A stretch of DNA of 64,000 bases from Ferruginibacter yonginensis. GTDB taxonomy: Bacteria > Bacteroidota > Bacteroidia > Chitinophagales > Chitinophagaceae. Both the position numbers and the translations under genes were made by a program. The number at the start of each line of letters is the position of its first letter. Positions within the stretch are counted from its first letter, which is position 1. Positions 17,692 through 29,100 of the stretch are shown one piece after another. Where the stretch lies: contig NZ_JBHSCZ010000002.1 in the NCBI RefSeq assembly GCF_042651465.1, positions 1,013,283-1,077,282 of the forward strand, written 5' to 3'. Under the pieces are notes generated by a model that saw only the letters and a program-made list of their open reading frames with translations, was not told the DNA's origin and searched no databases.

Positions 17692-20511
17692 CTATTTTAC
17701 CAAAGTATATGTTTTGTTAGGGCCTGTCCAGTTAAAAATATCGACCCTAAAATCGGTACATATATCATCAAACCAAGGTATGGGAATACAGAGCCCTGCC
17801 GTAAAATAGATTTGACCAGAGAGGGCTGTAATTTTTAAATCGGCTTTTAAATCTGCCTCTCTACTAGCAATAGCGGTAATGGGTAGGTCAACCTCAATTA
17901 CTTTAACATTGGCTACAATTTTTGCATAAGCAATGGCAGCATCCACACCACCTTCGCCTTTTAAAGTAAGATCGAGATGTGGTGTAACAGTGGTGGCCAT
18001 GCTTACTTTACCATCTGTTAAAGTATCCATAGTGGCTATTCGGGTAAAGCTAGCATTGCCACTCACATCAACTTTAATACGGCATGGTACAGGACCAATA
18101 AAAAAGCGTTCATCAAAAATATTATATTCAACTGAAGCGGCTTCCGTGCTGTTAGATGCTTTGTTATACGTTTTATTTTTTTTGCCATCATAAATAGAAT
18201 AGTTGAGCTCATACCCAGCGTAATTATTCATTTCATTGCTTCTGTACCCTGGTATTCTTATAGATGGGCGACCCTCAGTGTATTTGTTGGTATATTTTGA
18301 AGTAAAGTTGGCAGCAACAAACGATTTTCTTTCATACTTTGGTTGTGCATCATCTAACAAATACCAAAAGTTGTAGTATTGTGCCCCTATTTCAACTTGG
18401 CCATTTACTTCGCTGTTTTCAGATACAACTAACGTGGCATCATCTCTATCTGTTTTATATGTTGCACTTATGTTGGATGATTTGTAGTACATGCCAAATA
18501 AGCCTGTTGGGTCAGTAAAGGCATCATCAAACTGAGCTTTTACTTCTTTTTGTTGTGCTATAAAAATGGGGGCATCAATTTTATTTTGAAGTATAGCAGT
18601 ATTGTAGGTACTGTAACTCAATAATTCACCTTTGTTATTGTAAAACTTTATATAAACGTAAAAGTTTTTAGGCTTAACTTCGGCAATGCCCAATTTTGAT
18701 AAATCGTTTAAAGTAACTGAAAAATAATATAATGTGTGAAATGATGGGGGAGCATCGCCACTTACGATCATATTTTCAGACCCGTACTTGGTGCGTATTG
18801 GGTTTTTGAAATTGAAATTACCAGTAGCTAAAGGCACTTCATTATCGTTGGGCAACCTATTAGGGTTTGCTGAAATTTCAACTATAGTGTTGGTAATGTT
18901 TAGTGATTTTATTTTAACTGCATCCATACTAATGGTTATATCAATAGGGCATTGCTTTACACATTTACTATTATCAACAAAACTAGTGGTGCTAATATTG
19001 CCTTGAAATTCACCAGAAGTATTACTGATACGGCCAAAATAAACACCTACATCGCTATTAATGATGTTAGCCAACATGCCTGTAACATTGGGTATTGTAT
19101 TGTGTTTGGTAGTAATAATAGGTATTTTGTTAAACACTTTACCAGCACCGGTATTTAACATGGCAGTAGTTAATTTTTTGGGTACTACGGGTGGCACTTT
19201 TAAAAGCGCATTAGGGTTAACCAGTTTATAACTAAGTGCCGCAAATGCATTTTTTTTACGGAGTGTACGGCCCCTTGCATTTAACTCGGCTTCCATTTCA
19301 TTTACTTGTTGTAAAATTTGAGCACCTGTAGCTACTTTTTGCTTTCCATCAGGCGCTACCCATTTGTACACACTATCTAGTTTAAACCCTTTTTTTGCAG
19401 CATCGGGAGTTATTACAAATGGTACAAATTTTATGGGTGTTGTTGCAAAGCCTTTTCTAGCATCAAAAATATTTTTGCCCGTTTTTTGAACATACTCAAA
19501 GGTGGGTGTTGCACATGGATTTTTATTGGGTTGTGTGGATGTTGTTTTATCAGCATCGAAACCCTCATCATTTATTAACTTAGTTATTTGAGTATAGGGC
19601 GTACCATCACTACTATAATCGAGTGCAAGCATACCTGTATTAATATCAACAGTGGCATTGGTTACACCTTCTTGTGCTTTTAAAACTCGTTCAACTATTT
19701 GTTTGCCTTGTATACAATTGATGTTTGTTTTAATGTTGGTTACGTTACTTGGGGTTTCAACAATAGGCGTTTTTAAATGAATGTATTGATACGTGTTGGT
19801 GAGTACACCGTTTTGTTTTGTAATAGTACGTGTCGTAATAAGTCCATTTTCATTTTTGGTAAAGGTAATTGTGGGGTCATTTGCATTGGTTGATGTACCT
19901 AAAAATGCAGGTGCTTCATACCCTCCAAAAAACACTGTGGGCTCATTTTCTGGCGCTGGTACAGGGTTTTGTTTTACTGTAATTATTGTGGTTATAGTTT
20001 TAGCGGCTGCATCAGTATTGCTTACTGCGTAATCACCATTATCAGTATAATAACTGAGTGTACTATTGCTAGTAGTGGTATATGAGTTAGGTAGTTGCTC
20101 CACAATAGTTATTTTGCCACTACTATACCTATATGTGTAGGTAGTTTTATCGCCATTGTTTAACAGCTTTTGTAATTGGGTAAGTTGCCCATTGTTGTTG
20201 TATGATAGGGTAACTTTGGCGCTGGCATTTTCTCGGTTCCAATTTACAACGTAGGCAGTGGGTTTGCCTTTGGTATTAAATTGAAAATTATTGGTGGTTG
20301 TGGTTAAAACACCAGAAGCTGAATAATATTTTACTGTTTGTATGTTGCCTGTTTTATCATAAGTGTATTCGTACAAAAATTTTTGTCCGTTAGGGAATGT
20401 TCTTACTTTACTACTAACCCTCCAAATATTACTGTTAGTTTGTGCACTAACTATGTTTGTTATTGCCAACAAATACAATGATGACAGAACGATTTTAAAC
20501 AAATTTTTCAT
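17692..20511 (-). CDS. Large exported protein with YD-like N-terminal repeats and a degenerate HMA-like domain
   Basis: 939 residues with a signal peptide (KIVLSSLYLLAITNIVSAQ). Residues about 30-140 resemble YD/RHS-type beta repeats (FLYEYTYDKTGNIQTVKYYS, then VTLSYNNNGQLTQLQ). Residues about 258-325 look like a heavy-metal-associated ferredoxin fold (INCIQGKQIVERVL, EGVTNATVDINTGMLALDYS, ITKLINDEGFDAD), but the usual CxxC is reduced to Cys266 alone, so copper binding of the standard kind is doubtful. The remaining 600 residues are beta-rich with no family I recognise; cysteines recur (KCVKQCPIDI, GLCIPIPWFDDICTD). No T9SS sorting domain is evident, so the periplasm or outer-membrane face is most likely. 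It is followed by a small exported protein gene, and direct repeats lie outside the pair. Confidence 0.75.
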   Translation of the reverse strand: MKNLFKIVLSSLYLLAITNIVSAQTNSNIWRVSSKVRTFPNGQKFLYEYTYDKTGNIQTVKYYSASGVLTTTTNNFQFNTKGKPTAYVVNWNRENASAKVTLSYNNNGQLTQLQKLLNNGDKTTYTYRYSSGKITIVEQLPNSYTTTSNSTLSYYTDNGDYAVSNTDAAAKTITTIITVKQNPVPAPENEPTVFFGGYEAPAFLGTSTNANDPTITFTKNENGLITTRTITKQNGVLTNTYQYIHLKTPIVETPSNVTNIKTNINCIQGKQIVERVLKAQEGVTNATVDINTGMLALDYSSDGTPYTQITKLINDEGFDADKTTSTQPNKNPCATPTFEYVQKTGKNIFDARKGFATTPIKFVPFVITPDAAKKGFKLDSVYKWVAPDGKQKVATGAQILQQVNEMEAELNARGRTLRKKNAFAALSYKLVNPNALLKVPPVVPKKLTTAMLNTGAGKVFNKIPIITTKHNTIPNVTGMLANIINSDVGVYFGRISNTSGEFQGNISTTSFVDNSKCVKQCPIDITISMDAVKIKSLNITNTIVEISANPNRLPNDNEVPLATGNFNFKNPIRTKYGSENMIVSGDAPPSFHTLYYFSVTLNDLSKLGIAEVKPKNFYVYIKFYNNKGELLSYSTYNTAILQNKIDAPIFIAQQKEVKAQFDDAFTDPTGLFGMYYKSSNISATYKTDRDDATLVVSENSEVNGQVEIGAQYYNFWYLLDDAQPKYERKSFVAANFTSKYTNKYTEGRPSIRIPGYRSNEMNNYAGYELNYSIYDGKKNKTYNKASNSTEAASVEYNIFDERFFIGPVPCRIKVDVSGNASFTRIATMDTLTDGKVSMATTVTPHLDLTLKGEGGVDAAIAYAKIVANVKVIEVDLPITAIASREADLKADLKITALSGQIYFTAGLCIPIPWFDDICTDFRVDIFNWTGPNKTYTLVK

Positions 20512-20697
20512 AACAGAATATTAATGCTATTTATATTGTTGTAAATATAGGATGGTGTTAATGTGAGGCTATTTTGTATCGATGAAGTTGATTTTTATTT
20601 CGACCAATGCTTTTATGCTAACCATTTACCACTTTGAATAACCATTATTTGTTTACCTCGTTACCTACATTATTATTAGCTGAAAAATGAACTAATA

Positions 20698-20802
20698 GCT
20701 GAAAGGCTGCCGGATAGAAGTGAAAATAGGGGCAACGCAGGCGCCCCATTGCAACGAATAGCCGGAACCACTGTTGCCATGTATTTATATGTTGACTGCC
20801 CC
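20698..20802 (+). repeat. Dispersed structured repeat, copy 3
   Basis: Begins GCTGAAAGGCTGCCGGATAG and ends ACTGCCCC. Central stem GGGGC/GCCCC with the same AACGCAGGC loop as copy 2, followed by ATTGCAACGAATAGCCGGAA. It differs from copy 2 by a few substitutions and one missing base in the left 70 nt, and more strongly in the right third. It lies in the gap between a minus-strand gene start and DUF1801. Confidence 0.85.
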
Positions 20803-20833
20803 ATATTTTTTATTATTTTAGTAGAAAAATACC

Positions 20834-21295
20834 ATGCAATCAACCGCAACAACCGTTACTGCTTATATTGACAGCCTTGCTTATGACAGAAAATATGCCA
20901 TTGAACAACTGAGAAAAGTTATTAAAAAAAACATACCGAAGGGCTTTGAAGAGGTAATGAGTTATGGTATGATTGGCTATGTGGTACCTCATAAACTGTA
21001 CCCTGCAGGTTACCATTGTACACCTGAATTGCCATTGCCTTTTATGAATATAGCTTCACAAAAAAACTTTATTGCGGTGTACCACATGATGGTGTATGCT
21101 GATAAAAATTTGCATGATTGGTTTGCCGCTGAATATGCTAAAAGGGTTAAGGGAAAATTAGATATGGGCAAAAGTTGTATACGCTTTAAAAAAGTAGACC
21201 AAATACCTTTTGATTTAATTGGTGAATTGGCTAGTAAAGTAACAGTACAACAATGGATAGATCAGTATGAAAGTGCATTTAAACCTAAAAAGTAG
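20834..21295 (+). CDS. DUF1801 (YdhG-like) domain protein
   Basis: 153-residue cytosolic protein matching the DUF1801 fold: VTAYIDSLAYDRKYAIEQLRKVI at the start, then GFEEVMSYGMIGYVVP, FMNIASQKNFIAVYHM and the C-terminal GKSCIRFKKVDQIPFDLIGELASKV (in pieces). The family adopts an alpha/beta fold of unknown biochemical function, often annotated as iron chaperone-like, which is not well founded. No operon partner: it is preceded by a repeat element and followed by the sucD promoter. Confidence 0.85.
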   Translation: MQSTATTVTAYIDSLAYDRKYAIEQLRKVIKKNIPKGFEEVMSYGMIGYVVPHKLYPAGYHCTPELPLPFMNIASQKNFIAVYHMMVYADKNLHDWFAAEYAKRVKGKLDMGKSCIRFKKVDQIPFDLIGELASKVTVQQWIDQYESAFKPKK

Positions 21296-21336
21296 CTATT
21301 TGTTGCAGAGATATATTTACTTATTAGTACAACCCT

Positions 21337-21344
21337 TATCTTTG
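21337..21344 (+). promoter_or_regulatory. -7 promoter box for sucD
   Basis: TATCTTTG matches TAnnTTTG and lies 40 bp upstream of the sucD ATG. A matching -33 TTTG at 19-21 nt is not obvious. Confidence 0.55.
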
Positions 21345-21383
21345 CCGAAATTTTACAACAATCATTAAACAATAACATTTAAC

Positions 21384-22256
21384 ATGTCAGTTTTAGTAAA
21401 TAAAAACTCTAAAGTAATTGTACAGGGTTTTACCGGTACAGAGGGTAGTTTTCATGCTACACAAATGATTGAATATGGTACGAATGTAGTAGGTGGTGTT
21501 ACGCCCAACAAAGGCGGCACTTTGCATTTAGATAAGCCAGTATTTAATACAGTAGCTGATGCAGTTAAAACTACCGGTGCTGATGTAAGTATCATTTTTG
21601 TACCACCTGCTTTTGCGGCTGATGCTATCATGGAAGCAGTAGATGCTGGTATTGCTTTGGTAGTTTGTATTACAGAAGGTATTCCGGTGAGCGACATGGT
21701 AAGGGTAAAAAATTATTTACAAGGTAGCAGTAGCCGTTTAATTGGTCCTAACTGTCCAGGTGTTATTACAGCTGATGAATGTAAAGTAGGTATTATGCCA
21801 GGCTTTATTTTTAAGAAAGGCCGTATTGGTATTGTATCAAAAAGTGGAACATTAACATACGAAGCTGCTGACCAAATTGCGAAAGCCGGTTTAGGTATAT
21901 CGACTGCAATTGGTATTGGTGGCGACCCAATTATTGGTACAACTACTAAGCAAGCAGTTGAGTTGTTTATGAATGATGATGAAACGGATGCCATTGTAAT
22001 GATTGGTGAAATTGGTGGTGGTATGGAGGCAGAAGCTGCAGAGTATATTAAAAGCACTGGTAATAAAAAACCAGTAGTGGGCTTTATTGCAGGACAAACA
22101 GCGCCTCCGGGCCGTAGAATGGGCCATGCTGGTGCTATTGTTGGTGGTGAAGATGATACCGCTGCTGCAAAAATGAAAATTATGGCTGCATGTGGTATAC
22201 ATGTAGTGGCTAGCCCGGCTGATATTGGTAAAACAATGGCTTCTGTTATAAAATAA
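21384..22256 (+). CDS. sucD: Succinate--CoA ligase (ADP-forming) subunit alpha
   Basis: Alpha subunit of succinyl-CoA synthetase, the substrate-level phosphorylation step of the TCA cycle. CoA-binding Rossmann part: VIVQGFTGTEGSFHATQMIEYGTNVVGGVTPNKGG (in pieces). The phosphorylated histidine is His248 in MGHAGAIVGG; the ligase motif GPNCPGVI and the GIGGDPIIGT loop are intact. 290 residues, standard length. The partner beta subunit gene sucC is not in this window, so the complex is encoded at separate loci. Followed by a strong hairpin terminator shared with the convergent DUF4476 gene. Confidence 0.97.
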   Translation: MSVLVNKNSKVIVQGFTGTEGSFHATQMIEYGTNVVGGVTPNKGGTLHLDKPVFNTVADAVKTTGADVSIIFVPPAFAADAIMEAVDAGIALVVCITEGIPVSDMVRVKNYLQGSSSRLIGPNCPGVITADECKVGIMPGFIFKKGRIGIVSKSGTLTYEAADQIAKAGLGISTAIGIGGDPIIGTTTKQAVELFMNDDETDAIVMIGEIGGGMEAEAAEYIKSTGNKKPVVGFIAGQTAPPGRRMGHAGAIVGGEDDTAAAKMKIMAACGIHVVASPADIGKTMASVIK

Positions 22257-22277
22257 AATGAACGATTTTTAAGATAA

Positions 22278-22309
22278 AAAAAGAGCAAGTTGAAAAACTT
22301 GCTCTTTTT
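22278..22309. terminator. Bidirectional terminator between sucD and the DUF4476 gene
   Basis: AAAAAGAGCAAGTT (22278-22291) and AACTTGCTCTTTTT (22296-22309) form a perfect 14-bp stem with a GAAA loop. The A/T tails serve both strands, and it fills the space between two convergent genes. Confidence 0.92.
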
Positions 22310-22313
22310 ATTA

Positions 22314-23018
22314 TTACGGTCTGTACTCAATTATATATTTAGATAAGGCATCTCTACTGCTGCTGAAAGAAAACACATCGTTAATGATAAAATAATTTTC
22401 TCTATCAGTTGCACGACCATATAAAAATTTTGCTAACTCCAGTTTGGTACTTTCAAAGTTAAAAAGGCCTATTAACTGTTTAATTTGATCAGTACTAAAG
22501 TAGTTGTTAATGGCTGCTTGTTTAATGATGTTGAGCCTGCTGTCATCAAAACGTTCTTTATTTACTGAACTTTTTAAAGCCTCAAACCCTACTAATCCCA
22601 TTGGGTTATTATAAGTTTGGTTTGGGTAGTTATTTGGATAATTATTTGGATAATTATTGTAACCACCAAAACCAATTGGCGCTTCATCAATAAACACTTT
22701 ACCAAACCTATTAATGGTAATATCAGTATGATAGTTATTTCGTAAAAAGACATTACTTTGGTAAATGATGGTGCTATTATTGCTACCATAACCGTAGCCC
22801 CTGTTTTTTGTTTTGTAAATTTTAATTTGATGTTGACCAGGCTGAATGTTGTTCAGTACAAAATCATCATCGTTATTAAAGTTGTAATTGTAGCCATCTA
22901 TGGTAATGCGTAGGTTCGTGTTTGAAAACGAAGAAACGCTTAAAATGGTTTGTGGTGGCCTAGCAAAACTGCTTAAAGCAACCAACGAAGAAATGAGTAG
23001 TGTAAAAAATTGTTTCAT
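22314..23018 (-). CDS. Exported DUF4476 domain protein
   Basis: 234 residues with a signal peptide (MKQFFTLLISSLVALSSFA). The first half is a small beta domain (LRITIDGYNYNFNNDDDF, then GQHQIKIYKTKN) reminiscent of PEGA-like modules. A short YPNN tandem repeat (YPNNYPNNYPN, near residues 122-134) links to the C-terminal DUF4476 helical domain, with FEALKSSVNKERFDDSRLNI and QIKQLIGLFNFESTKLELAKFLY (in pieces). The family is common in Bacteroidota and its function is unknown. It is convergent with sucD and shares its terminator. Confidence 0.85.
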   Translation of the reverse strand: MKQFFTLLISSLVALSSFARPPQTILSVSSFSNTNLRITIDGYNYNFNNDDDFVLNNIQPGQHQIKIYKTKNRGYGYGSNNSTIIYQSNVFLRNNYHTDITINRFGKVFIDEAPIGFGGYNNYPNNYPNNYPNQTYNNPMGLVGFEALKSSVNKERFDDSRLNIIKQAAINNYFSTDQIKQLIGLFNFESTKLELAKFLYGRATDRENYFIINDVFSFSSSRDALSKYIIEYRP

Positions 23019-23188
23019 TTGGTTAAATTTAAAAAGTGATGAATCGTATTTATACCATGTATTTCAAATGATATGCCGATTAAAAATTACAATACAAAAT
23101 AAAAAGTTAAAGAAAAATAATGCAGGGCTTTTATGTAAAAAAACTTAACAGCACATCTACCTAAAACACATAATTTACAACACATTTA

Positions 23189-26100
23189 ATGAGCAGTAAC
23201 ATGAAACAAATCACTCTTTTAGCCATAATATTATCCGTAAATTTTATACAGTTGAAAGCACAAATTAAAAACGAGTACAACACACAGTGGAGTAAAATAA
23301 AGGCTTTTGAAGAAAAAGGTTTAGTGAAAGATGGTTTGCAAGAAGTATTAAAAATTTATAGCGATGCTGTAAAAACAAAAAACGAACCGCAACAAATGAA
23401 AGCATTGATGTACCAAATGCGTTTTCAACAAACCTTGGTTGATGATAGCGAAACTAAAAACTACCAACTTATTGATTCGCTTATAAAAAAAGCTACAGCA
23501 CCTACAAAAAATATTTTGCAAAGTATGCAAGCACAAATGTTGTTATCGTACTTACAAAATAATCGGTATAATTTATACAATCGTACCACTGAGGGTACAG
23601 CTGCACAAACCAATACTGATTTTAAAACATGGAGTATACAACAGCTTCGTAATAAAATTATTGATTTATACAAAGCATCATTACAACAAAAAACATTGTT
23701 GCAAAATACGCCATACACAAGCTACAATGCCATTATGGAGAAGGGTAAAAATACAGAGCACTTACGACCTACTTTGTATGATGTGTTGGCACACCAAGCG
23801 TTAGGTTTTTTTATGAGTACCGAAAATGATGTTACTGAAGCAACCAGTCAATTTATTATAAATGATACGGCTGTCTTTGCACCCATACCAGCATTGGTAC
23901 AACATCGTTTTACAACAAAAGATACGTCTGCTTTGTATTACAATGCTTTAATACTAATGCAAGATTTGATCAAGTTTCATGTAAAAGATGCACAAGCTGA
24001 TGCTTTGTTAGATGTATACCTTAAATATATATCGTTTGTAAACGAGCATGCTGTCATCAATAACAAACAAACATTGTATGAAGCAGCGTTACAAAATATT
24101 GAAAACAATTATAGCAACAGCGCCGTTAGTGCACAAGCTACTTTTTTACGAGCAAGTATATACGAACAATTAGGTAATGAGTACAAGGCTTATACCAACA
24201 CCACCCATCAATTCGCCTTGGTTACTGCTAGGGCTATTGCAGAAAAGGGATATAAAAACTTTCCGAAAAGTGAAGGAGGTATTAATTGTAAAAATTTAAT
24301 AGCTCAAATTGATCAACCAAATATATCATTTCAAATAGAGGAAGTAAATGTACCCAACCAAGCTTTTAGGGCATTGCTTACTTTTAAAAACGTAACTACT
24401 ATTTACTGTAAAATTATAAAAACCAATAAAGAACAAGTAAGCCTATTTCGTGGAGAAGATGAACAAATGAAATGGCAGAAGTTAGTAAACTTGCCAGCTC
24501 TAAAAAGTTGGACTGTTACTATACCGGCTCAAAATGATTATCAAATGCATGGTGCAGAAATTAAGGTAGATGGCTTACCAGCAGGTGTGTATTATTTAGT
24601 TACTAGTTTAAAGCCTGATTTTTCATTGAGTGATAATATTCTAAACAGTGCTGTTACCAATGTGAGTAGCATCAGTTATTTTAGTAATAATAACAATGAA
24701 TTATATGTACTCAATAGAACTACTGGCGCACCTATTGAAAAGGCAACGGTTCAAATATATAATAGTATATACGATAGTAAAACATCAACATATCAGTTAC
24801 AAAAAAATAAAAGTTACATAACTGATAAGAATGGATATGTAAAATTAGCTGTCGATAAAAATTATAATAATCAAAGAATTGAAATTAATTACAACAACGA
24901 ACAATTGTTTACTGATGATTATTTTTACTTAAGCCAATACAATAGTTACAATAAAGTAGTTGCCCAAAAGAGCAGTTTTTTATTTACTGATAGGGCTATT
25001 TACAGACCAGGACAAACCCTATTCTTTAAAGGTATTATGATAGGTACCGATACTTTAGGTAAAAATGCACAAGTATTGCCCAATCAAAAAACAACAGTAG
25101 TATTGTATGATAATAACCAACAAAAAGTAGCTCGTTTAAACCTCATCACCAATAATTATGGCTCATATAATGGTAGTTTCAGCATACCGCAGGGGTTATT
25201 AAATGGTCAATTTTATTTGCAAGATTCATTAACTAAAAAGCAACAATATTTTAGTGTAGAAGAATATAAACGTCCAAAATTTGCTACTACAATTGCTGCA
25301 TCTAAAGGAATCTTTAAATTAAATGACCGCATAAAAGTTACAGGTAATGCAAAGGCTTTTGCAGGTAATAATATTGATGGTGCTAAAGTGAGTTATAGGG
25401 TATTGCGAACAGTAGATTACCCCATTTGGTGGTTTTATAAAAGTAGATTACCCATTTATAATGTAAAAGAGGTAGAAGTAACCAACGGTATTACCACAAC
25501 TGACATTAATGGCAATTTTGATATTGTTTTTACGGCTTTGCCCGATGAAACAATCGATAAAAAATCACAGCCAACTTTTCAATTTAAAATTGTGGCAGAT
25601 GTTACTGATATCAATGGTGAAACAAGAACAGGCACACAAACCATCAATGCTTCATACCAAAATATATTTTTAAATATTGATGCAGCTGATAAAGTATTGA
25701 AAGATAGTGTACATCAAATAAGAATAACAAGTAATAATATTAATAACGATTTTGTAAAAACGCCTATTCAGGTAAAAGTAATAGCTTTAAAAGCACCTAA
25801 TAAATTTTTTAGAGAAAGGTATTGGGAAGTGCCAGATGTATTTCTGATGGACAAAACAACCTATTATACTAATTTCCCTGATGATTTATATGCAAACGAA
25901 AACGATCCTGCAACTTGGGAGCAGGGTGATGTTGTTTATCAAAAAAATGATACTACTTCGGCAATGGGTAAATGGCAATGGTCATCATCTTTACAACTTG
26001 GTTGGTACAAATTTGTAGTAACTACTTTAAGTACTGATGGTACAACGATTACAGCAGAACGTTTTGTAGAAATTATGAATGCCGCTAGTATATTGAATGA

Positions 26101-29100
26101 TGAAGCGATTAAAATAACTACAGCAAAAAAGATGGTACAACCCGGAGAAGCATTGCCCTACACCATTTCTACAGCATTTGATAAAGTTTGGTTAGTACAA
26201 AATATTAGTACTGTAAATGAACAATATAAAATTACGTATCCAACTTTTTCAAACCAGCAACCGTTGAATAACACTATACAAATTAGTGAGGCTGATAGAG
26301 GAGGCGTTCAATTACAATATGCTGCTGTGTACCATAATCGGTTTTATACTGGCTCAACACTAATTGATGTGCCTTGGACTAATAAACAATTAGACATTAC
26401 TTACACCACTTTTAGAGATAAAGTACTGCCGGGTAGCAATGAAAAATGGACGATTAACATAAAAGGTAAGCATGCTGATAAAGTTGCTGCCGAAGCATTG
26501 ATTAGTATGTACGACGCCTCATTAGATGCCATTAAACCACATAGTTGGAATGATTTGAATGAGCTTTGGTCAACAAAATTCAATACGTCATTTTATACCG
26601 CAAACACTTTTGAGAAAGTAACATCTTTAGTAAACGATTTAAAGAAAGGCGGTTTTATTGAAGAGGTAGTTAAAATATATACTACTATAATCGATAACAG
26701 CTTGATCAATATGCGTTCAAAAATTATGATACGTGGCGTTTCAACATTCGCTTCTACAAAGTCTAAAATAGTTGTTGTAGATAAAAGTATTGAAATGGAT
26801 TCAGTGCAATTCAATTTTAAAACCAATGATAATGCAATTGTTTCGCAGAGTAATAATAATAACAATATCAAGGATCCTGTTAAAGAAGTTCAGGTTAGAA
26901 AAAACTTCAACGAAACAGCTTTCTTTTTTCCTGAGTTACAAACAGATAGTGTAGGCGATATTCATTTCTCGTTTACGATGCCTGAGGCTTTAACCCAATG
27001 GAAAACGATGGTACTAGCCCACACAAAAGAGGCTGCTAGTGGTATGGCTGCGGCTACAACTATTACACAAAAACCAATAATGGTACAACCGACTGTACCT
27101 CGTTTTTTACGTGAAGGCGATTCTTTTGAAATGGCTGCTAAGGTAGTAAACACAGCTACTACAGAAATTACAGGTACAGCTACATTAACATTAATAGACG
27201 CTATCACTAATCAACCAGTTGATGGTTGGTTTAAAAACGTATTTCCGCAACAGTACTTTACGGTTCCAGCACAGCAGAGTGTTGCTATAAAATTTCCGGT
27301 TACTATTCCTAGTAACTTTAATAGTTCTCTAGTGTATCGTATTACGGTAACATCTAACGATAAAATGTTTACCGATGGTGAAGAGGCGGCAATACCTATT
27401 TTAAGTAATAGAATTTTAGTTACAGAAACATTGCCCATTAATTTAAAAAATGAAACAGCGAAATCGTTTCAATTTTTAAAATTATTGAATAGTGAACAAA
27501 GTAACACTTTAACACAAAAAGGTATTACAGTAGAGTTTACGAACAACCCTGCTTGGTATGCTGTACAAGCATTACCTTATTTAATGGAGTACCCATACGA
27601 GTGTGCTGAACAAACATTCAATAGGTATTTTGCCAATGCGGTAGCATCACAAATTGTTAGTGCTACTCCAAAAATAAAATCAATTTTTAATGAGTGGGCA
27701 AATGATAGTACTAATAATAACGCCAATGCGTTTTTAAGTAACCTACAAAAAAATGAAAATTTAAAAGCTGTTTTATTAGAGGAAACACCTTGGGTTTTAA
27801 ATGCACAAAATGAACAACAACAAAAAAAGCAGATAGGGTTATTATTTAATTTGTTGAAGTTAGATGCTGAGAAAATAGCCATGTTTAATAAGCTGAAAGA
27901 AATGCAGTTGGGCGATGGTGGTTTTGCTTGGTTTAAAGGTGGACAGTCAGATGTTTATATTACACAATACATTGTTGAAAGTTTTGGGCATTTACAAAAG
28001 CTACAAGCTATTTCAAAAGCAGATATGGCAACGCTGCAACCTATGTTGTTAAAAGTAATTGCTTTTACTGATGAGCAAATAAAAAAACAGTACGATAATT
28101 TGATAAAGTATAAAGCGAATTTGACTGGTAATAATCTGTCTACCAATGTTGTTCATTATTTGTATATGCGTAGCTTCTTTAAAGAGGTTGACATCGCTTC
28201 AAAAAATAAAAAAGCGGTTGCATATTATACACAGCAAGCTAATAAGTATTGGTTGCCACAAACTAAATATTTACAAGCAATGATTGCTTTAACAGCAGAG
28301 AGAAATGGCGATTCAAAAACAGCGAAGGCAATCATAAAAGCATTACAACAATCAGCCATTGTAAATGATGAAATGGGGATGTATTGGAAAGATATGAGCA
28401 AAGCTGGCTACTATTGGCACCAAGCACCTATTGAGGCACAAGCTTTATTAATTGAAGCTTTTTCAGAAATTGATGGAAACATTGCTACTGTTGATGCATT
28501 AAAAACATGGCTCCTTAAACAAAAGCAAACCCAACAATGGGCTAGTACTAAGGCCACTGCTGCAGCATGTTATGCATTGTTGTTAAATGGTAGTAATTGG
28601 TTAGATGATAATAAGGAAGTAACTATCAATTTGGGTAATACTGTTATAAAAAGTACTGATCAACCTAAAGAAGCTGGTACAGGTTATTTTAAAAAACTCA
28701 TACCTGCCGATAAAGTTACAACTCAAATGGGCAATATTGCCGTTAGGTTAACAGGTGATACAAAAAATACAACTTCTTATGGCGCTGTTTATTGGCAATA
28801 TTTTGAGGATGCTGATAAAGTAACAACTTCAGCAACTGCTTTACGTTTAAATAAGCAATTGTATCTACAACGTAATACATTTAAAGGGCCGGTATTAACA
28901 CCTATTAGCGAAGGCGATGAATTAAAAATTGGCGATAAAGTAGTAGTAAAAATTACTCTGAAAACAGATAGAGATTTGGAGTATGTGCATATGAAAGATT
29001 TACGTGCTGCTTGTATGGAACCCCTAAACACGTTGAGCAGTTACAAATGGCAAGGAGGTTTGGGGTATTATGAAACTACTAAAGATGCTAGTACGAACTT

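Noticed and set aside
22620..22665. Short tandem repeat as a possible CRISPR fragment
   Set aside because: It is the in-frame YPNN codon repeat of the DUF4476 protein; no spacers are present.
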